64,000 bases of DNA from Enterobacter sp. RIT418 (GCF_003057745.1 NZ_QBJD02000012.1:83918-147917), one strand, 5' to 3'. Shown: positions 40,228-50,059, counted from the stretch's first letter. Numbers and translations: made by a program. Notes: generated by a model not told the origin, from the sequence alone.

Positions 40228-40938
40228 ATGGCGACAGGAAAGTCCTGCTCTCGCTGGTTTGCGCCTATTGCGGCGTTGTTGATGGTAGTTAGCCTGAGTG
40301 GGTGTTTCGATAAAGAAGGCGATCAGCGCAAAGCGTTTATCGATTTTCTGCAGAATACCGTGATGCGCAGCGGCGAGCGTTTGCCAACGCTGACTGCGGA
40401 TCAGAAAAAACAGTTTGGACCCTTCGTCTCTGATTACGCGATCCTTTACGGCTATTCGCAGCAGGTGAGCCAGGCGATGGATTCCGGCATTCGTCCGGTA
40501 GTGGACAGCGTTAACGCGATTCGTATGCCGCAGGATTACATGACCCAGCGCGAGCCGCTGCGTCAGTCTAACGGCGCGCTCGGCGTGTTGAGCCAGCAGC
40601 TGCAAAACGCAAAAATGCAGGCTGATGCGTCCCGCTCCGCGCTGAAGCAGGGCGACGATCTCAAGCCGGTCTTCGATAAAGTGTATGAGAAAGTGGTAAT
40701 CAAACCGTCTGACGCCCTGCAGCCGCTGATCCCGGCCGCGCAGATTTTCACTCAGCAGCTGGTGCAGGTGGGTGATTTTATTTCTCAGCAGGGTACGCAG
40801 GTGAGCTTTGTCTCTAACGGCATCCAGTTCCCGACTTCCCAGCAGGCAAGCGAATACAACAGCCTGATTGGGCCGCTGGCCTCCCAGCACCAGGCCTTCA
40901 GCCAGGCGTGGAGTGCGGCAGTCGCCGCGACGGAATAA
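40228..40938 (+). CDS. yiaF: DUF3053 lipoprotein YiaF
   Basis: A 236-residue predicted lipoprotein: lipobox LSGC with Cys26, then a mostly helical periplasmic domain. It matches E. coli YiaF end to end; function unknown. The start ATG at 40228 has AAAGGAG 7 nt upstream and gives the conserved N-terminus MATGKSCSRWF; the longer in-frame extension to 40129 is not conserved. Confidence 0.94.
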   Translation: MATGKSCSRWFAPIAALLMVVSLSGCFDKEGDQRKAFIDFLQNTVMRSGERLPTLTADQKKQFGPFVSDYAILYGYSQQVSQAMDSGIRPVVDSVNAIRMPQDYMTQREPLRQSNGALGVLSQQLQNAKMQADASRSALKQGDDLKPVFDKVYEKVVIKPSDALQPLIPAAQIFTQQLVQVGDFISQQGTQVSFVSNGIQFPTSQQASEYNSLIGPLASQHQAFSQAWSAAVAATE

Positions 40939-40942
40939 GTGC

Positions 40943-40972
40943 AAAACCCCGCTTCAGGCGGGGTTTTTTTAT
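40943..40972 (+). terminator. Rho-independent terminator of yiaF
   Basis: AAAACCCCGC and GCGGGGTTTT pair around a 5-nt loop, followed by a T run. Confidence 0.92.
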
Positions 40973-40990
40973 CATTGATCAAAATAACGC

Positions 40991-41019
40991 TTGTCATTCA
41001 TCTACCACATCGGTATAAC
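40991..41019 (+). promoter_or_regulatory. cspA promoter
   Basis: TTGTCA (40991-40996), a 17-bp spacer, and TATAAC (41014-41019) form a strong sigma-70 promoter about ten bases before the predicted cspA transcript start. Confidence 0.7.
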
Positions 41020-41028
41020 TATCCCCGT

Positions 41029-41183
41029 CGGTTTGTTACACAGACCTAAAGCAGTTTAGTTAAGCAGTCCAGATTGTTATCCATAGATACCCTTCGTAGT
41101 GACCCTTCCTTCATCGCTTAAAAATCTGTAACGCAATCCATCAAGCCGGAAGGCACAATATATTTGTTAATAAGGTAATTTCT
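41029..41183 (+). ncRNA. cspA 5' leader RNA thermosensor
   Basis: A leader of about 155 nt (159 in E. coli). It keeps the cold-box region (CGGTTTGTTACACAGACC), the middle element GATACCCTTCGTAGTGAC and the AAAATCTGTAA segment. In E. coli this RNA refolds at low temperature to expose the cspA ribosome site. Confidence 0.85.
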
Positions 41184-41396
41184 ATGTCTGCTAAAATGAC
41201 TGGTCTGGTAAAATGGTTCAACGCTGATAAAGGTTTCGGCTTCATCACTCCTGACGATGGCTCTAAAGATGTGTTCGTACACTTCTCTGCTATCCAGAAC
41301 GATGGCTACAAATCTCTGGACGAAGGTCAGAAAGTGTCCTTCACCATCGAAAGCGGCGCTAAAGGCCCAGCAGCTGGTAACGTTGTAAGCCTGTAA
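41184..41396 (+). CDS. cspA: Major cold-shock protein CspA
   Basis: A 70-residue cold-shock-domain RNA chaperone, differing from E. coli CspA at only a few residues. RNP1 KGFGFI and RNP2 VFVHF are intact. It is preceded by the thermosensor leader and followed by a strong terminator. In K-12 cspA lies on the other side of yiaG and in the opposite relative orientation. Confidence 0.97.
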   Translation: MSAKMTGLVKWFNADKGFGFITPDDGSKDVFVHFSAIQNDGYKSLDEGQKVSFTIESGAKGPAAGNVVSL

Positions 41397-41422
41397 GCTT
41401 CCAACCCAGTAGCACAAAATTC

Positions 41423-41449
41423 AAAAACCCGCCTTCTGGCGGGTTTTTT
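41423..41449. terminator. Bidirectional terminator between cspA and ghrB
   Basis: AAAAACCCGCC pairs with GGCGGGTTTTT around TTCT, flanked by A and T tracts, and serves both convergent genes. Confidence 0.92.
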
Positions 41450-41454
41450 CGTTT

Positions 41455-42429
41455 CTATCCCTGAACCTGCGGGTTCACGCAGTTTTTCTCCACCCTTCCG
41501 CCCAGCGCGGCGATCAGGTTATCCACGGCGGTGGCCGCCATGTTGTAGCGCGTCTCATGGGTTGCCGAACCGATGTGCGGCAGCGCGACCACGTTGGGCA
41601 GGCTGAGCAGCGGCGAATCGACGGGCAGCGGCTCCTGCTCAAATACGTCCAGACCGGCCGCGTGGATGTCACCCTTCTGCAGCGCCTCAATCAGTGCCTT
41701 TTCATCTACCACCGGGCCGCGGCCTGCGTTAATGAAAATGGCCGATTTTTTCATCTTCTCGAATGCCGGCTTGCCAATCAGATGATGCGTTTCGTCCGTG
41801 AGCGGCAGGATAAGGCACACGTAGTCCGATTCCTGTAACAGGGTGTCCAGCTCGCAGTAGCGGGCGTTGAAACGCTCTTCCGCTTCGCCGTGGTGGCGAC
41901 GTGCGTTGTACAGAATCGGCATGTTGAAGCCGAAATGGGCGCGCTGCGCTAACGCCAGGCCTATGCGGCCCATGCCGACAATCCCCAGCGTTTTGCCGTG
42001 AACGTCTACGCCGAACCAGTCCGGTCCAATGCTTTTGGTCCATTCACCGGCCTTAACGCGCTCTGCCACTTCAACCACGCGGCGGGCCGTAGCGAGGACG
42101 AGCGCCATCAGCGTGTCGGCCACGGTTTCCGTCAGGGCGTGCGGCGTATGCATAAGCAGGATCTTACGCGCGTTGAGCGCATCCACGTCGAAGTTGTCAT
42201 ATCCCACGGAGACCGTAGAGGTTGCACGAAGCTTCGGCATTTTCTCCAGCAGCGCGGCATCCACCTTCTCGCTTGAGCCCAGCAGCCCTTCGGCGATGGC
42301 GAACGCATCCGCATGCTGTGCCACCGTCTCCGGGCTGAGGTTTTTCACCTGCGTCACGGTGAAATGGTCTTCCAGGCGTTTATGCAGATCTTCGGGCAGT
42401 GCTTTATACAAAATGACGGACGGCTTCAT
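41455..42429 (-). CDS. ghrB: Glyoxylate/hydroxypyruvate/2-ketogluconate reductase GhrB
   Basis: NADPH-dependent D-2-hydroxyacid dehydrogenase (TkrA family), 324 residues as in E. coli. The dinucleotide motif is GIVGMGRIG (near residue 150); catalytic Arg lies in [11 protein letters not shown], Glu in EQEPL and His in [11 protein letters not shown]. It starts only 26 bp after the MFS transporter gene, so it sits where kguD sits in the Pseudomonas kgu operon. It may reduce 2-ketogluconate or its 6-phosphate here, besides glyoxylate and hydroxypyruvate. Confidence 0.95.
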   Translation of the reverse strand: MKPSVILYKALPEDLHKRLEDHFTVTQVKNLSPETVAQHADAFAIAEGLLGSSEKVDAALLEKMPKLRATSTVSVGYDNFDVDALNARKILLMHTPHALTETVADTLMALVLATARRVVEVAERVKAGEWTKSIGPDWFGVDVHGKTLGIVGMGRIGLALAQRAHFGFNMPILYNARRHHGEAEERFNARYCELDTLLQESDYVCLILPLTDETHHLIGKPAFEKMKKSAIFINAGRGPVVDEKALIEALQKGDIHAAGLDVFEQEPLPVDSPLLSLPNVVALPHIGSATHETRYNMAATAVDNLIAALGGRVEKNCVNPQVQG

Positions 42430-42455
42430 GCTAATCTCCGTGAATGTTGAAAATG

Positions 42456-43736
42456 TCAGGCGTGGCGTGCGCCGACGGGCAATTGCTGATTATTAGCAGG
42501 CTTCACAATCAGAGTTAGCCATACTGAGGCGAAAAGCGCCACCCCCATGAAAATGTACGAGGCCGACGGGCTGCCGGTGGCGCCGTTCAGATAGCCGACA
42601 AACCAGGAGCCGAAGAACGAGCCGAGCGCGCCCATGCTGTTGATCAGCGCCATTGCGCCGCCCGCTACATTGCGCGGCAGCATCTCCGGAATGATGGCGA
42701 AGAAGGGACCGTAGGGGGCGTACATTGCCGCGCCGGCGATCACCAGCAGGGTATAAGAGGCCCAGAAGTGATTCGCGCCGACGGCCCAGGAGCCGATAAA
42801 GGCAAAGGCGGCAATCAGCAGCAGCGGCCAGACGAACAGCTTGCGGTTTTGCAGCGTGTCCGATGCCCAGGAGGCGATAATCATAGCAACGGTAGCGGCC
42901 AGATAGGGTACGGAAGAGAGCCAGCCCACTTCCACCATGCCGAGGTTTTCCCCGCCGCTGCGGATAATGGACGGCAGCCACAGCACGAAGCCATACACGC
43001 CGATGCTCCAGGTAAAATACTGCGCGCAGAGTAAAATCACGTTGCGGGAGCGGAAGGCCTCGCCATAGTTACGCACCGCCTTCAGCCCCTGCTGTTCTTT
43101 ATCCAGCTGCGCCTGAAGCGCGGCTTTTTCATCTTCCGAGAGCCATTTCGCCTGTGCAGGCTTATCTTTCACCAGCACCCACCAGCAGAAGGCCCAAATC
43201 ACCGCCGGCACGCCCTCAATAATGAACATTTCGCGCCAGCCGAAGGACTGGATAAGGTAGCCGGAAACGACCGACATCCACAGCACGGTGACCGGGTTCC
43301 CGAGGATCAGGAAGGTGTTGGCGCGTGAACGTTCGGACTTCGTGAACCAGTTGCTGATGTAGATCAGCATGGCGGGCATGACCGCCGCCTCCACCACGCC
43401 GAGAATGAAGCGAATGGCGGCCAGCGCAGGAATGTTGTTGACCACGCCGGTCAACGACGCGCAGCCGCCCCATAAAATCAGGCAGATAAAGATCAGCTTG
43501 CGTACGCTTCGGCGTTCCGCATAGATCGCGCCGGGGATCTGGAAGAAGAAGTAGCCCAGGAAGAAGAGGGCGCCCAGCAGCGAAGAGACGCCTTTGGTGA
43601 TCCCCAGATCCTCGGTGATCCCCGCGGCGGATGCAAAGCTGAAGTTGGCACGATCGAGATACGCCAGGCTGTACGTGATAAACACGATAGGCATGATGTA
43701 CCACCAGCGTTTTACTGCATTGGTCGAACTGTTCAT
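42456..43736 (-). CDS. kguT: MFS transporter, likely 2-ketogluconate permease KguT
   Basis: A 426-residue major facilitator of the anion:cation symporter (ACS) family: twelve hydrophobic spans, the loop motif [12 protein letters not shown], and [12 protein letters not shown] in helix 2. It lies between a sugar kinase and a hydroxyacid dehydrogenase under a PtxS-like operator, which points to 2-ketogluconate; the substrate itself is not visible in the sequence. The start at 43736 follows AGAGG; the upstream in-frame ATG adds unconserved residues. Confidence 0.75.
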   Translation of the reverse strand: MNSSTNAVKRWWYIMPIVFITYSLAYLDRANFSFASAAGITEDLGITKGVSSLLGALFFLGYFFFQIPGAIYAERRSVRKLIFICLILWGGCASLTGVVNNIPALAAIRFILGVVEAAVMPAMLIYISNWFTKSERSRANTFLILGNPVTVLWMSVVSGYLIQSFGWREMFIIEGVPAVIWAFCWWVLVKDKPAQAKWLSEDEKAALQAQLDKEQQGLKAVRNYGEAFRSRNVILLCAQYFTWSIGVYGFVLWLPSIIRSGGENLGMVEVGWLSSVPYLAATVAMIIASWASDTLQNRKLFVWPLLLIAAFAFIGSWAVGANHFWASYTLLVIAGAAMYAPYGPFFAIIPEMLPRNVAGGAMALINSMGALGSFFGSWFVGYLNGATGSPSASYIFMGVALFASVWLTLIVKPANNQQLPVGARHA

Positions 43737-43818
43737 AGGCTTGCCTCTGTTGTTGAGGTTGTTACCGCCGTTGTCTGTAGGGTACACGGTGGTTTGTTTT
43801 GTTGAGTGCGATTTATGC

Positions 43819-43902
43819 CCCCCTCACCCCGGCCCTCTCCCCAAAGGGGAGAGGATGTCGCAAGTTCCCTCTCCCCTTTGGGGAGAGGGTTAGGGTCAGG
43901 GG
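43819..43902. repeat. Double GC-rich palindromic repeat between kguK and kguT
   Basis: Two hairpins (CCTCTCCCCAAAGGGGAGAGG and CCCTCTCCCCTTTGGGGAGAGGG) are flanked by CCCCCTCACCCC and an outer GGGTTAGGGTCAGGGG. Same family as the copies near mtlD, malS, yiaD and dppA. Confidence 0.88.
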
Positions 43903-43906
43903 TAAT

Positions 43907-44845
43907 TTAGATGCCGAGCTCTGCTCGTGTCGGCAACCCTTCGCTGTCGCCCTGAACCTGAATGGCCAGCGATCCGATTTTGTTGCCTCGCGCGACGGCG
44001 TCCCGCAATGATTTTCCTTCCAGCAGGGCGCTCACCACGCCGACGGCGAATCCGTCGCCTGCGCCCACGGTGTCGACCACGTTCTCCACTTTTACGGCGG
44101 CGACGGCGCCTTGCTCGCCATCTGCGGTTTTGAACCACGCGCCGTCTGCTCCGGTTTTCAGCACCACGGCCTTCACGCCTTTGTTCAGGTAGAAATCAGC
44201 AATGCCTTCCGGCGCCTTTTGTCCGGTCAGAATCATCCCTTCCTTCACGCCGGGCATTACCCAGTCGGCCTGGAACGCGAGGCGGTTAAGCTTTTCGATC
44301 ATCTCCGCTTCGCTTTTCCACAGCACCGGGCGCAGGTTGGGGTCGAACGAGATAGTCTTGCCCTGCGCCCTCATCGTTGCGGCAGCGTGATCCAGAAGTT
44401 CATATGAGCTGGCAGAGAGAGCAGCCGCTACGCCGCTGAGGTGCAGGTGGCGCGCCGAAGCAAAATAGCCGGCGTGATAGTCGCTCACCGAGAGATGGCT
44501 CGCCGCCGAGCCTTTACGGAAATACTCCACAATGGGATCGGTTCCATTTTCGACTTTAGATTTCAGCTGAAAGCCGGTGGGGAAGCGGGCATCAAGGGTC
44601 ACGCCAGCGGCGTCGATGCCCTCTTTTTTCAGCGAGTCCAGAACGAAATGGCCAAAGCTGTCGTCGCCCACGCGGCTGACCCAGCCGACGCTCAGCCCGA
44701 GGCGCGCCAGCCCGGTGGCGACGTTAAGTTCAGCGCCCGCCACGCGCTTGATGAAGTGCTCAACCGCGCTCAGCTCGCCCGTTTCGGTAGCGACAAACAT
44801 GCCCATGGCTTCGCCAATAGTGATGACATCCAGCGTTTTGTGCAT
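43907..44845 (-). CDS. kguK: PfkB-family sugar kinase, likely 2-ketogluconokinase KguK
   Basis: A 312-residue ribokinase/PfkB kinase with N-terminal GAELNVATGLARLG and the C-terminal signature VDTVGAGDGFAVG carrying the catalytic Asp. KdgK (2-keto-3-deoxygluconate kinase) is a close paralogue and an alternative. The operon context (kguE 3 bp upstream, transporter and reductase downstream) favours phosphorylation of 2-ketogluconate to its 6-phosphate. Confidence 0.75.
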   Translation of the reverse strand: MHKTLDVITIGEAMGMFVATETGELSAVEHFIKRVAGAELNVATGLARLGLSVGWVSRVGDDSFGHFVLDSLKKEGIDAAGVTLDARFPTGFQLKSKVENGTDPIVEYFRKGSAASHLSVSDYHAGYFASARHLHLSGVAAALSASSYELLDHAAATMRAQGKTISFDPNLRPVLWKSEAEMIEKLNRLAFQADWVMPGVKEGMILTGQKAPEGIADFYLNKGVKAVVLKTGADGAWFKTADGEQGAVAAVKVENVVDTVGAGDGFAVGVVSALLEGKSLRDAVARGNKIGSLAIQVQGDSEGLPTRAELGI

Positions 44846-44848
44846 GGT

Positions 44849-45598
44849 TTACTCCTCACGCAGCAGGTTAACGTAGCGGCGGGTGACGGCGGTTAAATCC
44901 GGCCCCTCCAGCGGAAACTCAATGCCGCGCGGCGCATCGGCAGGCAGTTGATCCAGCAGCGCCAGCCAGCGCGCGTCGGTGGCGTCCGGCGCAACGGCGC
45001 GGAAGTTATCTTTGTGCGGTACGGCGGCTTTTACGTGGATATAGCTCACGGCGGGGGCCAGATGGCGCGCGGCCTCTTCAGGCGAATCCCCCACCCAAAG
45101 CCAGTTGCCCATGTCGAAGGTCAGCGTGACGGGCAGCGCAAGGACCCGGCAGGCCGCCTGGAAGCGCTGCATCGGCGCGAGCTGGCCGCAGTCGGTCTGG
45201 TCATTTTCAACCACCAGCGCCATGCCGCTTTCGTTCAGCAGCGCGCGCAGGGCTTCAAGCGGGTGTTTATCGCGGAAATGGCCGAGTGAAACCTTCAGCC
45301 ACAGGGCGTTGATCGCGCTGGCTTCTGCCAGATAGCCGGGAAGGTCCGGATTGAGCGTACCGTCGGGCATAAACAGGGCGGCAGGAGCGGAGTAACATGC
45401 CAGCAAGCCCATCAGCTCTATCGATTCACCGAGCGCGGGCAGGGCCAGCAGCTCGTCATGGCGAAACAGCTCGCGGCGGATCTCCACGCCGTCGGCACCA
45501 GCGCCAGCAATCACGGGAAGCATAGCCCGCTGGCCGCCTGCCTGTCGTACCTGGTCCGCGCCGTACGCGGCGGTGACCACCATTATTTTCCTGCTCAT
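44849..45598 (-). CDS. kguE: TIM-barrel isomerase/epimerase-like KguE
   Basis: A 249-residue protein of the xylose-isomerase-like TIM-barrel superfamily (AP endonuclease 2 type), with metal-ligand candidates in VVENDQ, LTFDMGNWLW, YIHVKAAVPH and GIEFPLEG. KguE is the first gene of the Pseudomonas kgu operon; its reaction is not established. The kguK start follows 3 bp after its stop. A PtxS-type operator lies 40 bp upstream. Confidence 0.72.
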   Translation of the reverse strand: MSRKIMVVTAAYGADQVRQAGGQRAMLPVIAGAGADGVEIRRELFRHDELLALPALGESIELMGLLACYSAPAALFMPDGTLNPDLPGYLAEASAINALWLKVSLGHFRDKHPLEALRALLNESGMALVVENDQTDCGQLAPMQRFQAACRVLALPVTLTFDMGNWLWVGDSPEEAARHLAPAVSYIHVKAAVPHKDNFRAVAPDATDARWLALLDQLPADAPRGIEFPLEGPDLTAVTRRYVNLLREE

Positions 45599-45637
45599 TG
45601 CCCGGCTCCATCACGTCATCGATAGTATTACGCTAGA

Positions 45638-45651
45638 TGGAACCGGTTCCA
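45638..45651. promoter_or_regulatory. PtxS/LacI-type operator
   Basis: TGGAACCGGTTCCA is a perfect 14-bp palindrome with the central CG of LacI-family operators. It differs by one symmetric base pair from TGAAACCGGTTTCA, known for Pseudomonas PtxS. It lies 40 bp before kguE, suiting repression of the kgu operon. Confidence 0.78.
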
Positions 45652-45701
45652 AAGAAAAGGTCAGGATGTTGAATTTATGATCGGTATCACGAAGGGAAAA
45701 A

Positions 45702-46718
45702 TTAACGCGCGGTGGAGCCGCGAACGATCAGCTCGCCGGAGAAGACCTGCTCACGAACGGCGTCGCTGGTGCCTTCAATACGGCGAACCACCTGTTCTAC
45801 AGCAGCATAGCCAATCTGCCAGGTGGGTTGTTTGAGGGTCGTAATGCCGACGCCCGCCAGCTCGGCCCATTCAAGCTCGTCAAAGCCGAGCAGGCCAATA
45901 TCGCTGCCCCAGTGCAGGCCGATGCGCTTCAGGGCGCGGGCCACCTGCAGCGTCAGCGCGCCGTTGGCGGAAATCACCGCTTTGCGCATGCCGCGATGGC
46001 GGGTATGGAACTGGCGCAGGAGATTGTCGAGCTGCTCGGCTTCATGCAGCGGGGTCTCTGCATTTTCGGCGATAACGCCGGGAAAACGCGCCAGCGTGGC
46101 GCGAAACGCGCCCAGACGTTCGCGACGTGTATTCACCATGCCCAGCGGCTCGCTCAGAAACAGGATCGCTTCAAACCCTTGCTCAATAAGATGCTCCGTG
46201 GCGGTGGTGGCTGCCTGAACGTTATCCAGACCGACCACGTCGCAGGCAAATTCAGGGATTTTGCGGTCAATCAGCACCATCGGCAGGGAGGACTGCTGCA
46301 GGCGGTTTAGCCCCTCCTCGCGCATGCCGACCGCGTTGACCACGATACCTTCCACCTGGTAGCTGCGCAGCAGATCGAGATAGTGCTGCTCCTGATCGAC
46401 CTCGTTGTTGGTATTGCAGACCAGCGGCGTAAAGCCTTTTTCGCGGCAGGCGGCCTCAATGCCGCTCAGGACGTTTACCGAATAGGGATTGGTGATATCG
46501 GCGATGATCAGCCCGATGAGGCGGGTGCGGCCGCGCTTGAGCCCGCGCGCCATAATGCTGGGGCGGTAGTCGAGATCGGCAATGGCTTGCTCAATGCGTG
46601 CCAGCAGCGCGTCGGACAGCAGGTGCTTCTCGCCGTTAAGATAGCGTGAAATGCTGGTTTTTCCGGTTTTCGCGGCTTTCGCCACGTCGCTGATGGTGGC
46701 CCGTGCTGATTTGCGCAT
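45702..46718 (-). CDS. ptxS: LacI-family repressor, PtxS-like
   Basis: A 338-residue LacI/GalR regulator: an N-terminal helix-turn-helix (ATISDVAKAAKTGKTSISRYL) with the hinge YRPSIMARGL, then a periplasmic-binding-like ligand domain. The start MRKSARATISD at 46718 gives a standard LacI N-terminus; a 50-codon in-frame extension crosses a palindromic repeat and is rejected. It probably controls the downstream kgu genes through the palindrome at 45638 with 2-ketogluconate as inducer, by analogy with PtxS. Confidence 0.78.
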   Translation of the reverse strand: MRKSARATISDVAKAAKTGKTSISRYLNGEKHLLSDALLARIEQAIADLDYRPSIMARGLKRGRTRLIGLIIADITNPYSVNVLSGIEAACREKGFTPLVCNTNNEVDQEQHYLDLLRSYQVEGIVVNAVGMREEGLNRLQQSSLPMVLIDRKIPEFACDVVGLDNVQAATTATEHLIEQGFEAILFLSEPLGMVNTRRERLGAFRATLARFPGVIAENAETPLHEAEQLDNLLRQFHTRHRGMRKAVISANGALTLQVARALKRIGLHWGSDIGLLGFDELEWAELAGVGITTLKQPTWQIGYAAVEQVVRRIEGTSDAVREQVFSGELIVRGSTAR

Positions 46719-46781
46719 CGCTGATGTCCCTGAAGTAAGTGAGAACACCTTAGCGGGAAAATCTGGCGAATCAAGCATTTT

Positions 46782-46805
46782 GCCGGGTGGCGCTGCGCTG
46801 ACGGG
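46782..46805. repeat. REP-like element upstream of the PtxS-like gene
   Basis: GCCGGGTGGCGCTGCGCTGACGGG carries the REP core GGTGGCGCTGCGCT. Its second arm is partly lost; a GC-rich palindromic repeat follows at once. Confidence 0.65.
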
Positions 46806-46820
46806 AGGTTGCGGTCTGAT

Positions 46821-46897
46821 GCCCTCACCCCGGCCCTCTCCCATAGAGAGAGGGGGAAAACCAACCATTCCCTCTCCATTGTCACGGGGAGAGGGGA
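46821..46897. repeat. GC-rich palindromic repeat between ptxS-like gene and yiaD
   Basis: GCCCTCACCCCGGCCCTCTCCC starts the unit, followed by a degraded hairpin and CCCTCTCCATTGTCACGGGGAGAGGGG. It ends 8 bp before the yiaD stop and belongs to the window-wide CCCTCTCCC family. Confidence 0.82.
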
Positions 46898-46904
46898 AAT
46901 ACGG

Positions 46905-47567
46905 TTACTGGATAGGGCTTAACGTAATCTCTACGCGACGGTTCTGCGCTTTGCCTTCCGTTGTGCTGTTGCTGGCAATTGGATTTGCCGGACCCATACC
47001 GCGGGTGCGGATGCGGCTTGCGTCAACGCCCTGCGTAATCAGCGAGCTGGCAACGGAATCCGCGCGCTGCTGCGACAGACGCATGTTCAGATCCTGGCTG
47101 CCGGTGCTGTCGGTATAGCCCATCACGTTGACGGCGGTCTTGCTGTACTCTTTCAGTACCATCGCCACGCCGGTCAGGGTGTTTGCTCCGGCAGGCTTCA
47201 GGGTTGCGCTGCTGCTGTCGAAGGTCACGTTGTTTGGCATGTTAAGGATGATGTTGTCCCCGCTGCGCGTCACGCTCACGCCGGTACCTTTCATCTTGTC
47301 ACGCAGTTTTGCTTCCTGCACGTCCATGTAATAGCCGACGCCGCCGCCCAGAGCCGCACCTGCCGCCGCGCCAATCAGCGCGCCTTTGCCGCGATCTTTC
47401 TTAGAAGAGGAGAGGGCGCCAACGCCTGCACCGACCAGTGAACCAAGACCTGCGCCGATGCCGGATTTCCCCGCTTCGCGCTCGCCGGTGTAAGGGTTTG
47501 TTGTGCAGCCTGAAACAGCCAGGGCACCGCTCACCAGAGCGGCAATGACGAGTACACGTTTTTTCAT
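46905..47567 (-). CDS. yiaD: OmpA-domain lipoprotein YiaD
   Basis: A 220-residue outer-membrane lipoprotein: lipobox AVSGC with Cys21, a glycine-zipper segment (about 35-85, GIGAGLGSLVGAGVGAL), and a C-terminal OmpA-like peptidoglycan-binding domain (about 105-218, with NMRLSQQRADSVASSL). It matches E. coli YiaD, a multicopy suppressor in outer-membrane assembly mutants. Confidence 0.95.
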   Translation of the reverse strand: MKKRVLVIAALVSGALAVSGCTTNPYTGEREAGKSGIGAGLGSLVGAGVGALSSSKKDRGKGALIGAAAGAALGGGVGYYMDVQEAKLRDKMKGTGVSVTRSGDNIILNMPNNVTFDSSSATLKPAGANTLTGVAMVLKEYSKTAVNVMGYTDSTGSQDLNMRLSQQRADSVASSLITQGVDASRIRTRGMGPANPIASNSTTEGKAQNRRVEITLSPIQ

Positions 47568-47731
47568 CTTATTTCCTTAATCCTTTTTATTCTTTGCCAC
47601 GACGCACGTGGCAGTTGATTATGACGTCCGGATACGGAGAAAATTCCGGGTATAACTCTGAAATTTGTGACAAACCTTAAACAGCCTCAGCAAGAAGGCC
47701 GTAAAACCTGCAGACAACCAGGAGCGCACGC

Positions 47732-50059
47732 TTGAGCACCTCAATAAAAACGATTTTGACCGCTGCCCACTGGGGGCCGATGCTGGTCGAAACGGACGGC
47801 GAAAATGTGCTGTCATCCCGCGGGGCGCTGCCCACGCAGCACCCCAATTCTCTGCAAACCGCGGTGCGCGACCAGGTACACAGCAAAACCCGCGTGCGCT
47901 GGCCGATGGTACGTAAAGGTTTTTTAGCCTCCCCGGACAAGCCGCAGGGCGTTCGCGGGCAGGATGAATTTGTGCGCGTGAGCTGGGACGACGCGCTTAC
48001 GCTTATTCACGCGCAGCATAAGCGCATCCGCGACGGCTACGGCCCGTCGTCCATCTTTGCAGGCTCTTACGGCTGGCGCTCTAACGGCGTGCTGCATAAG
48101 GCATCGACCCTGCTGCAGCGCTACATGAGCCTGGCGGGCGGCTATACCGGACACCTGGGGGATTACTCAACCGGCGCGGCGCAGGCGATCATGCCGTACG
48201 TCGTCGGCGGGAATGAGGTTTACCAGCAGCAAACCAGCTGGCCGCTGGTGCTGGAACATACTGACGTGGTGGTGCTGTGGAGCGCCAACCCGCTCAACAC
48301 GCTGAAGATTGCGTGGAACGCGAGCGACGAGCAGGGCATTGGTTACTTTGACGCGCTGCGTAATAGCGGCAAGCGCATTCTTTGCATTGACCCGATGCGC
48401 TCAGAAACGATGGATTTCCTCGGCGACAGCGCAGAGTGGATAGCGCCGCACATGGGCACCGACGTGGCGATGATGCTGGGCATCGCGCATACGCTGGTTG
48501 AAAACGGCTGGCACGATGCGGATTTCCTTTCGCGCTGCACCACGGGCTTCGACAGGTTTGCAGATTACCTGACGGGTCAATCCGACGGCACGGCCAAAAC
48601 CGCCGAGTGGGCGGCGGAGGTTTGCGGCGTTAGCGCTGATAAAATTCGCGAACTGGCAGCCTTATTCCACAACAATACAACGATGCTGATGGCCGGCTGG
48701 GGGATGCAGCGCCAGCAGTTTGGCGAGCAAAAACACTGGATGCTGGTAACGCTTGCGGCGATGCTCGGCCAGATCGGCACGCCGGGCGGCGGCTTTGGCC
48801 TCTCCTACCATTTTGCCAACGGCGGAAACCCAACGCGTAAGGCGGCGGTGCTGGCTTCGCTCCAGGGATCGGTGCCGGGGGGCGTGGACGCGGTCGATAA
48901 AATTCCGGTGGCGCGCATCGTGGAGGCGCTGGAAAACCCCGGCGGGTTCTACCAACACAACGGGCTGGATCGCCACTTCCCGGACATTAAGTTCATCTGG
49001 TGGGCGGGCGGCGCTAACTTTACCCATCATCAGGATACGAATCGCCTGATCCGCGCCTGGCAGAAGCCGGAGCTGATTGTGATCTCCGAGTGCTTCTGGA
49101 CCGCGTCAGCCAGGCATGCGGACATCGTCCTGCCGGCAACGACGTCGTTCGAGCGTAACGATCTCACCATGACCGGGGATTACAGCAACCAGCATATGGT
49201 GCCGATGAAGCGCGTGGTGGCGCCGCGCGACGACGCGCGCGATGATTTTGAGGTGTTTGCCGAACTGAGCGAGCGCTGGGAACGCGGCGGGCGCGAGCGC
49301 TTTACCGAGGGCAAAACGGAGATGCAATGGCTGGAAACGTTCTATCAGATTGCCGGCCAGCGCGGTGCCGCGCAGGGCGTCACGCTGCCGCCGTTTGCCG
49401 AGTTCTGGGCAAAGAATGCCCTCTTCGAAATGCCTGAAAGCGAGCAGAACGCGCGGTTCATTCGCTTCGCCGATTTCCGCCGCGACCCCGAGGCGCATCC
49501 GCTGAAAACCGAAAGCGGGAAGATTGTGATTTATAGCGACCGCATCGCCAGCTTTGGCTATGCCGACTGCCCGCCTCACCCCGCGTGGCTGGAGCCGGAC
49601 GAGTGGCACGGCAACGCCCAGCCGGACCAGCTGCAGGTGCTCTCCGCCCATCCTGCGCATCGCCTGCACAGCCAGCTTAACTACTCGTCGCTGCGCGAGG
49701 AGTACGCGGTCGCCGGGCGCGAGCCTGTCACCCTGAATGCAGAAGATGCGAAAGCGCGCGGGATTGAAAGCGGGGACGTGGTCCGCGTCTGGAACGCGCG
49801 CGGCCAGGTGCTGGCGGGCGCGGTGGTGAGCGAGGGGATTAGGCCCGGCGTGCTCTGCATTCATCAGGGGGCCTGGCCGGACCTGGAGCCGAGCGAAGGC
49901 GGCATTTGTAAAAATGGCGCGGTTAACGTGCTGACCAAAGATCTCCCCAGCTCGAAGCTGGGGAACGGCTGCGCGGGGAATACTGCGCTGGCGTGGGTTG
50001 AGAAGTATACCGGGCCTGAGCTTACGCTAACGGCGTTTGATCCGCCTCCCACCTCATGA
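47732..50059 (+). CDS. bisC: Biotin sulfoxide reductase BisC
   Basis: Cytoplasmic molybdopterin guanine dinucleotide enzyme of the DMSO reductase family; reduces biotin sulfoxide, and methionine sulfoxide in E. coli. The 775 residues match E. coli (777). The cofactor-binding blocks [15 protein letters not shown] (Ser ligand region) and [25 protein letters not shown] are present. The start is TTG at 47732, with AGGAG 8 nt upstream. Its 3' end overlaps convergent yiaC by 38 bp. Confidence 0.95.
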   Translation: MSTSIKTILTAAHWGPMLVETDGENVLSSRGALPTQHPNSLQTAVRDQVHSKTRVRWPMVRKGFLASPDKPQGVRGQDEFVRVSWDDALTLIHAQHKRIRDGYGPSSIFAGSYGWRSNGVLHKASTLLQRYMSLAGGYTGHLGDYSTGAAQAIMPYVVGGNEVYQQQTSWPLVLEHTDVVVLWSANPLNTLKIAWNASDEQGIGYFDALRNSGKRILCIDPMRSETMDFLGDSAEWIAPHMGTDVAMMLGIAHTLVENGWHDADFLSRCTTGFDRFADYLTGQSDGTAKTAEWAAEVCGVSADKIRELAALFHNNTTMLMAGWGMQRQQFGEQKHWMLVTLAAMLGQIGTPGGGFGLSYHFANGGNPTRKAAVLASLQGSVPGGVDAVDKIPVARIVEALENPGGFYQHNGLDRHFPDIKFIWWAGGANFTHHQDTNRLIRAWQKPELIVISECFWTASARHADIVLPATTSFERNDLTMTGDYSNQHMVPMKRVVAPRDDARDDFEVFAELSERWERGGRERFTEGKTEMQWLETFYQIAGQRGAAQGVTLPPFAEFWAKNALFEMPESEQNARFIRFADFRRDPEAHPLKTESGKIVIYSDRIASFGYADCPPHPAWLEPDEWHGNAQPDQLQVLSAHPAHRLHSQLNYSSLREEYAVAGREPVTLNAEDAKARGIESGDVVRVWNARGQVLAGAVVSEGIRPGVLCIHQGAWPDLEPSEGGICKNGAVNVLTKDLPSSKLGNGCAGNTALAWVEKYTGPELTLTAFDPPPTS

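Noticed and set aside
46719..46868. A 50-codon N-terminal extension of the PtxS-like regulator
   Set aside because: The extension reads through a REP and a GC-rich palindrome; the start at 46718 gives a standard LacI N-terminus.
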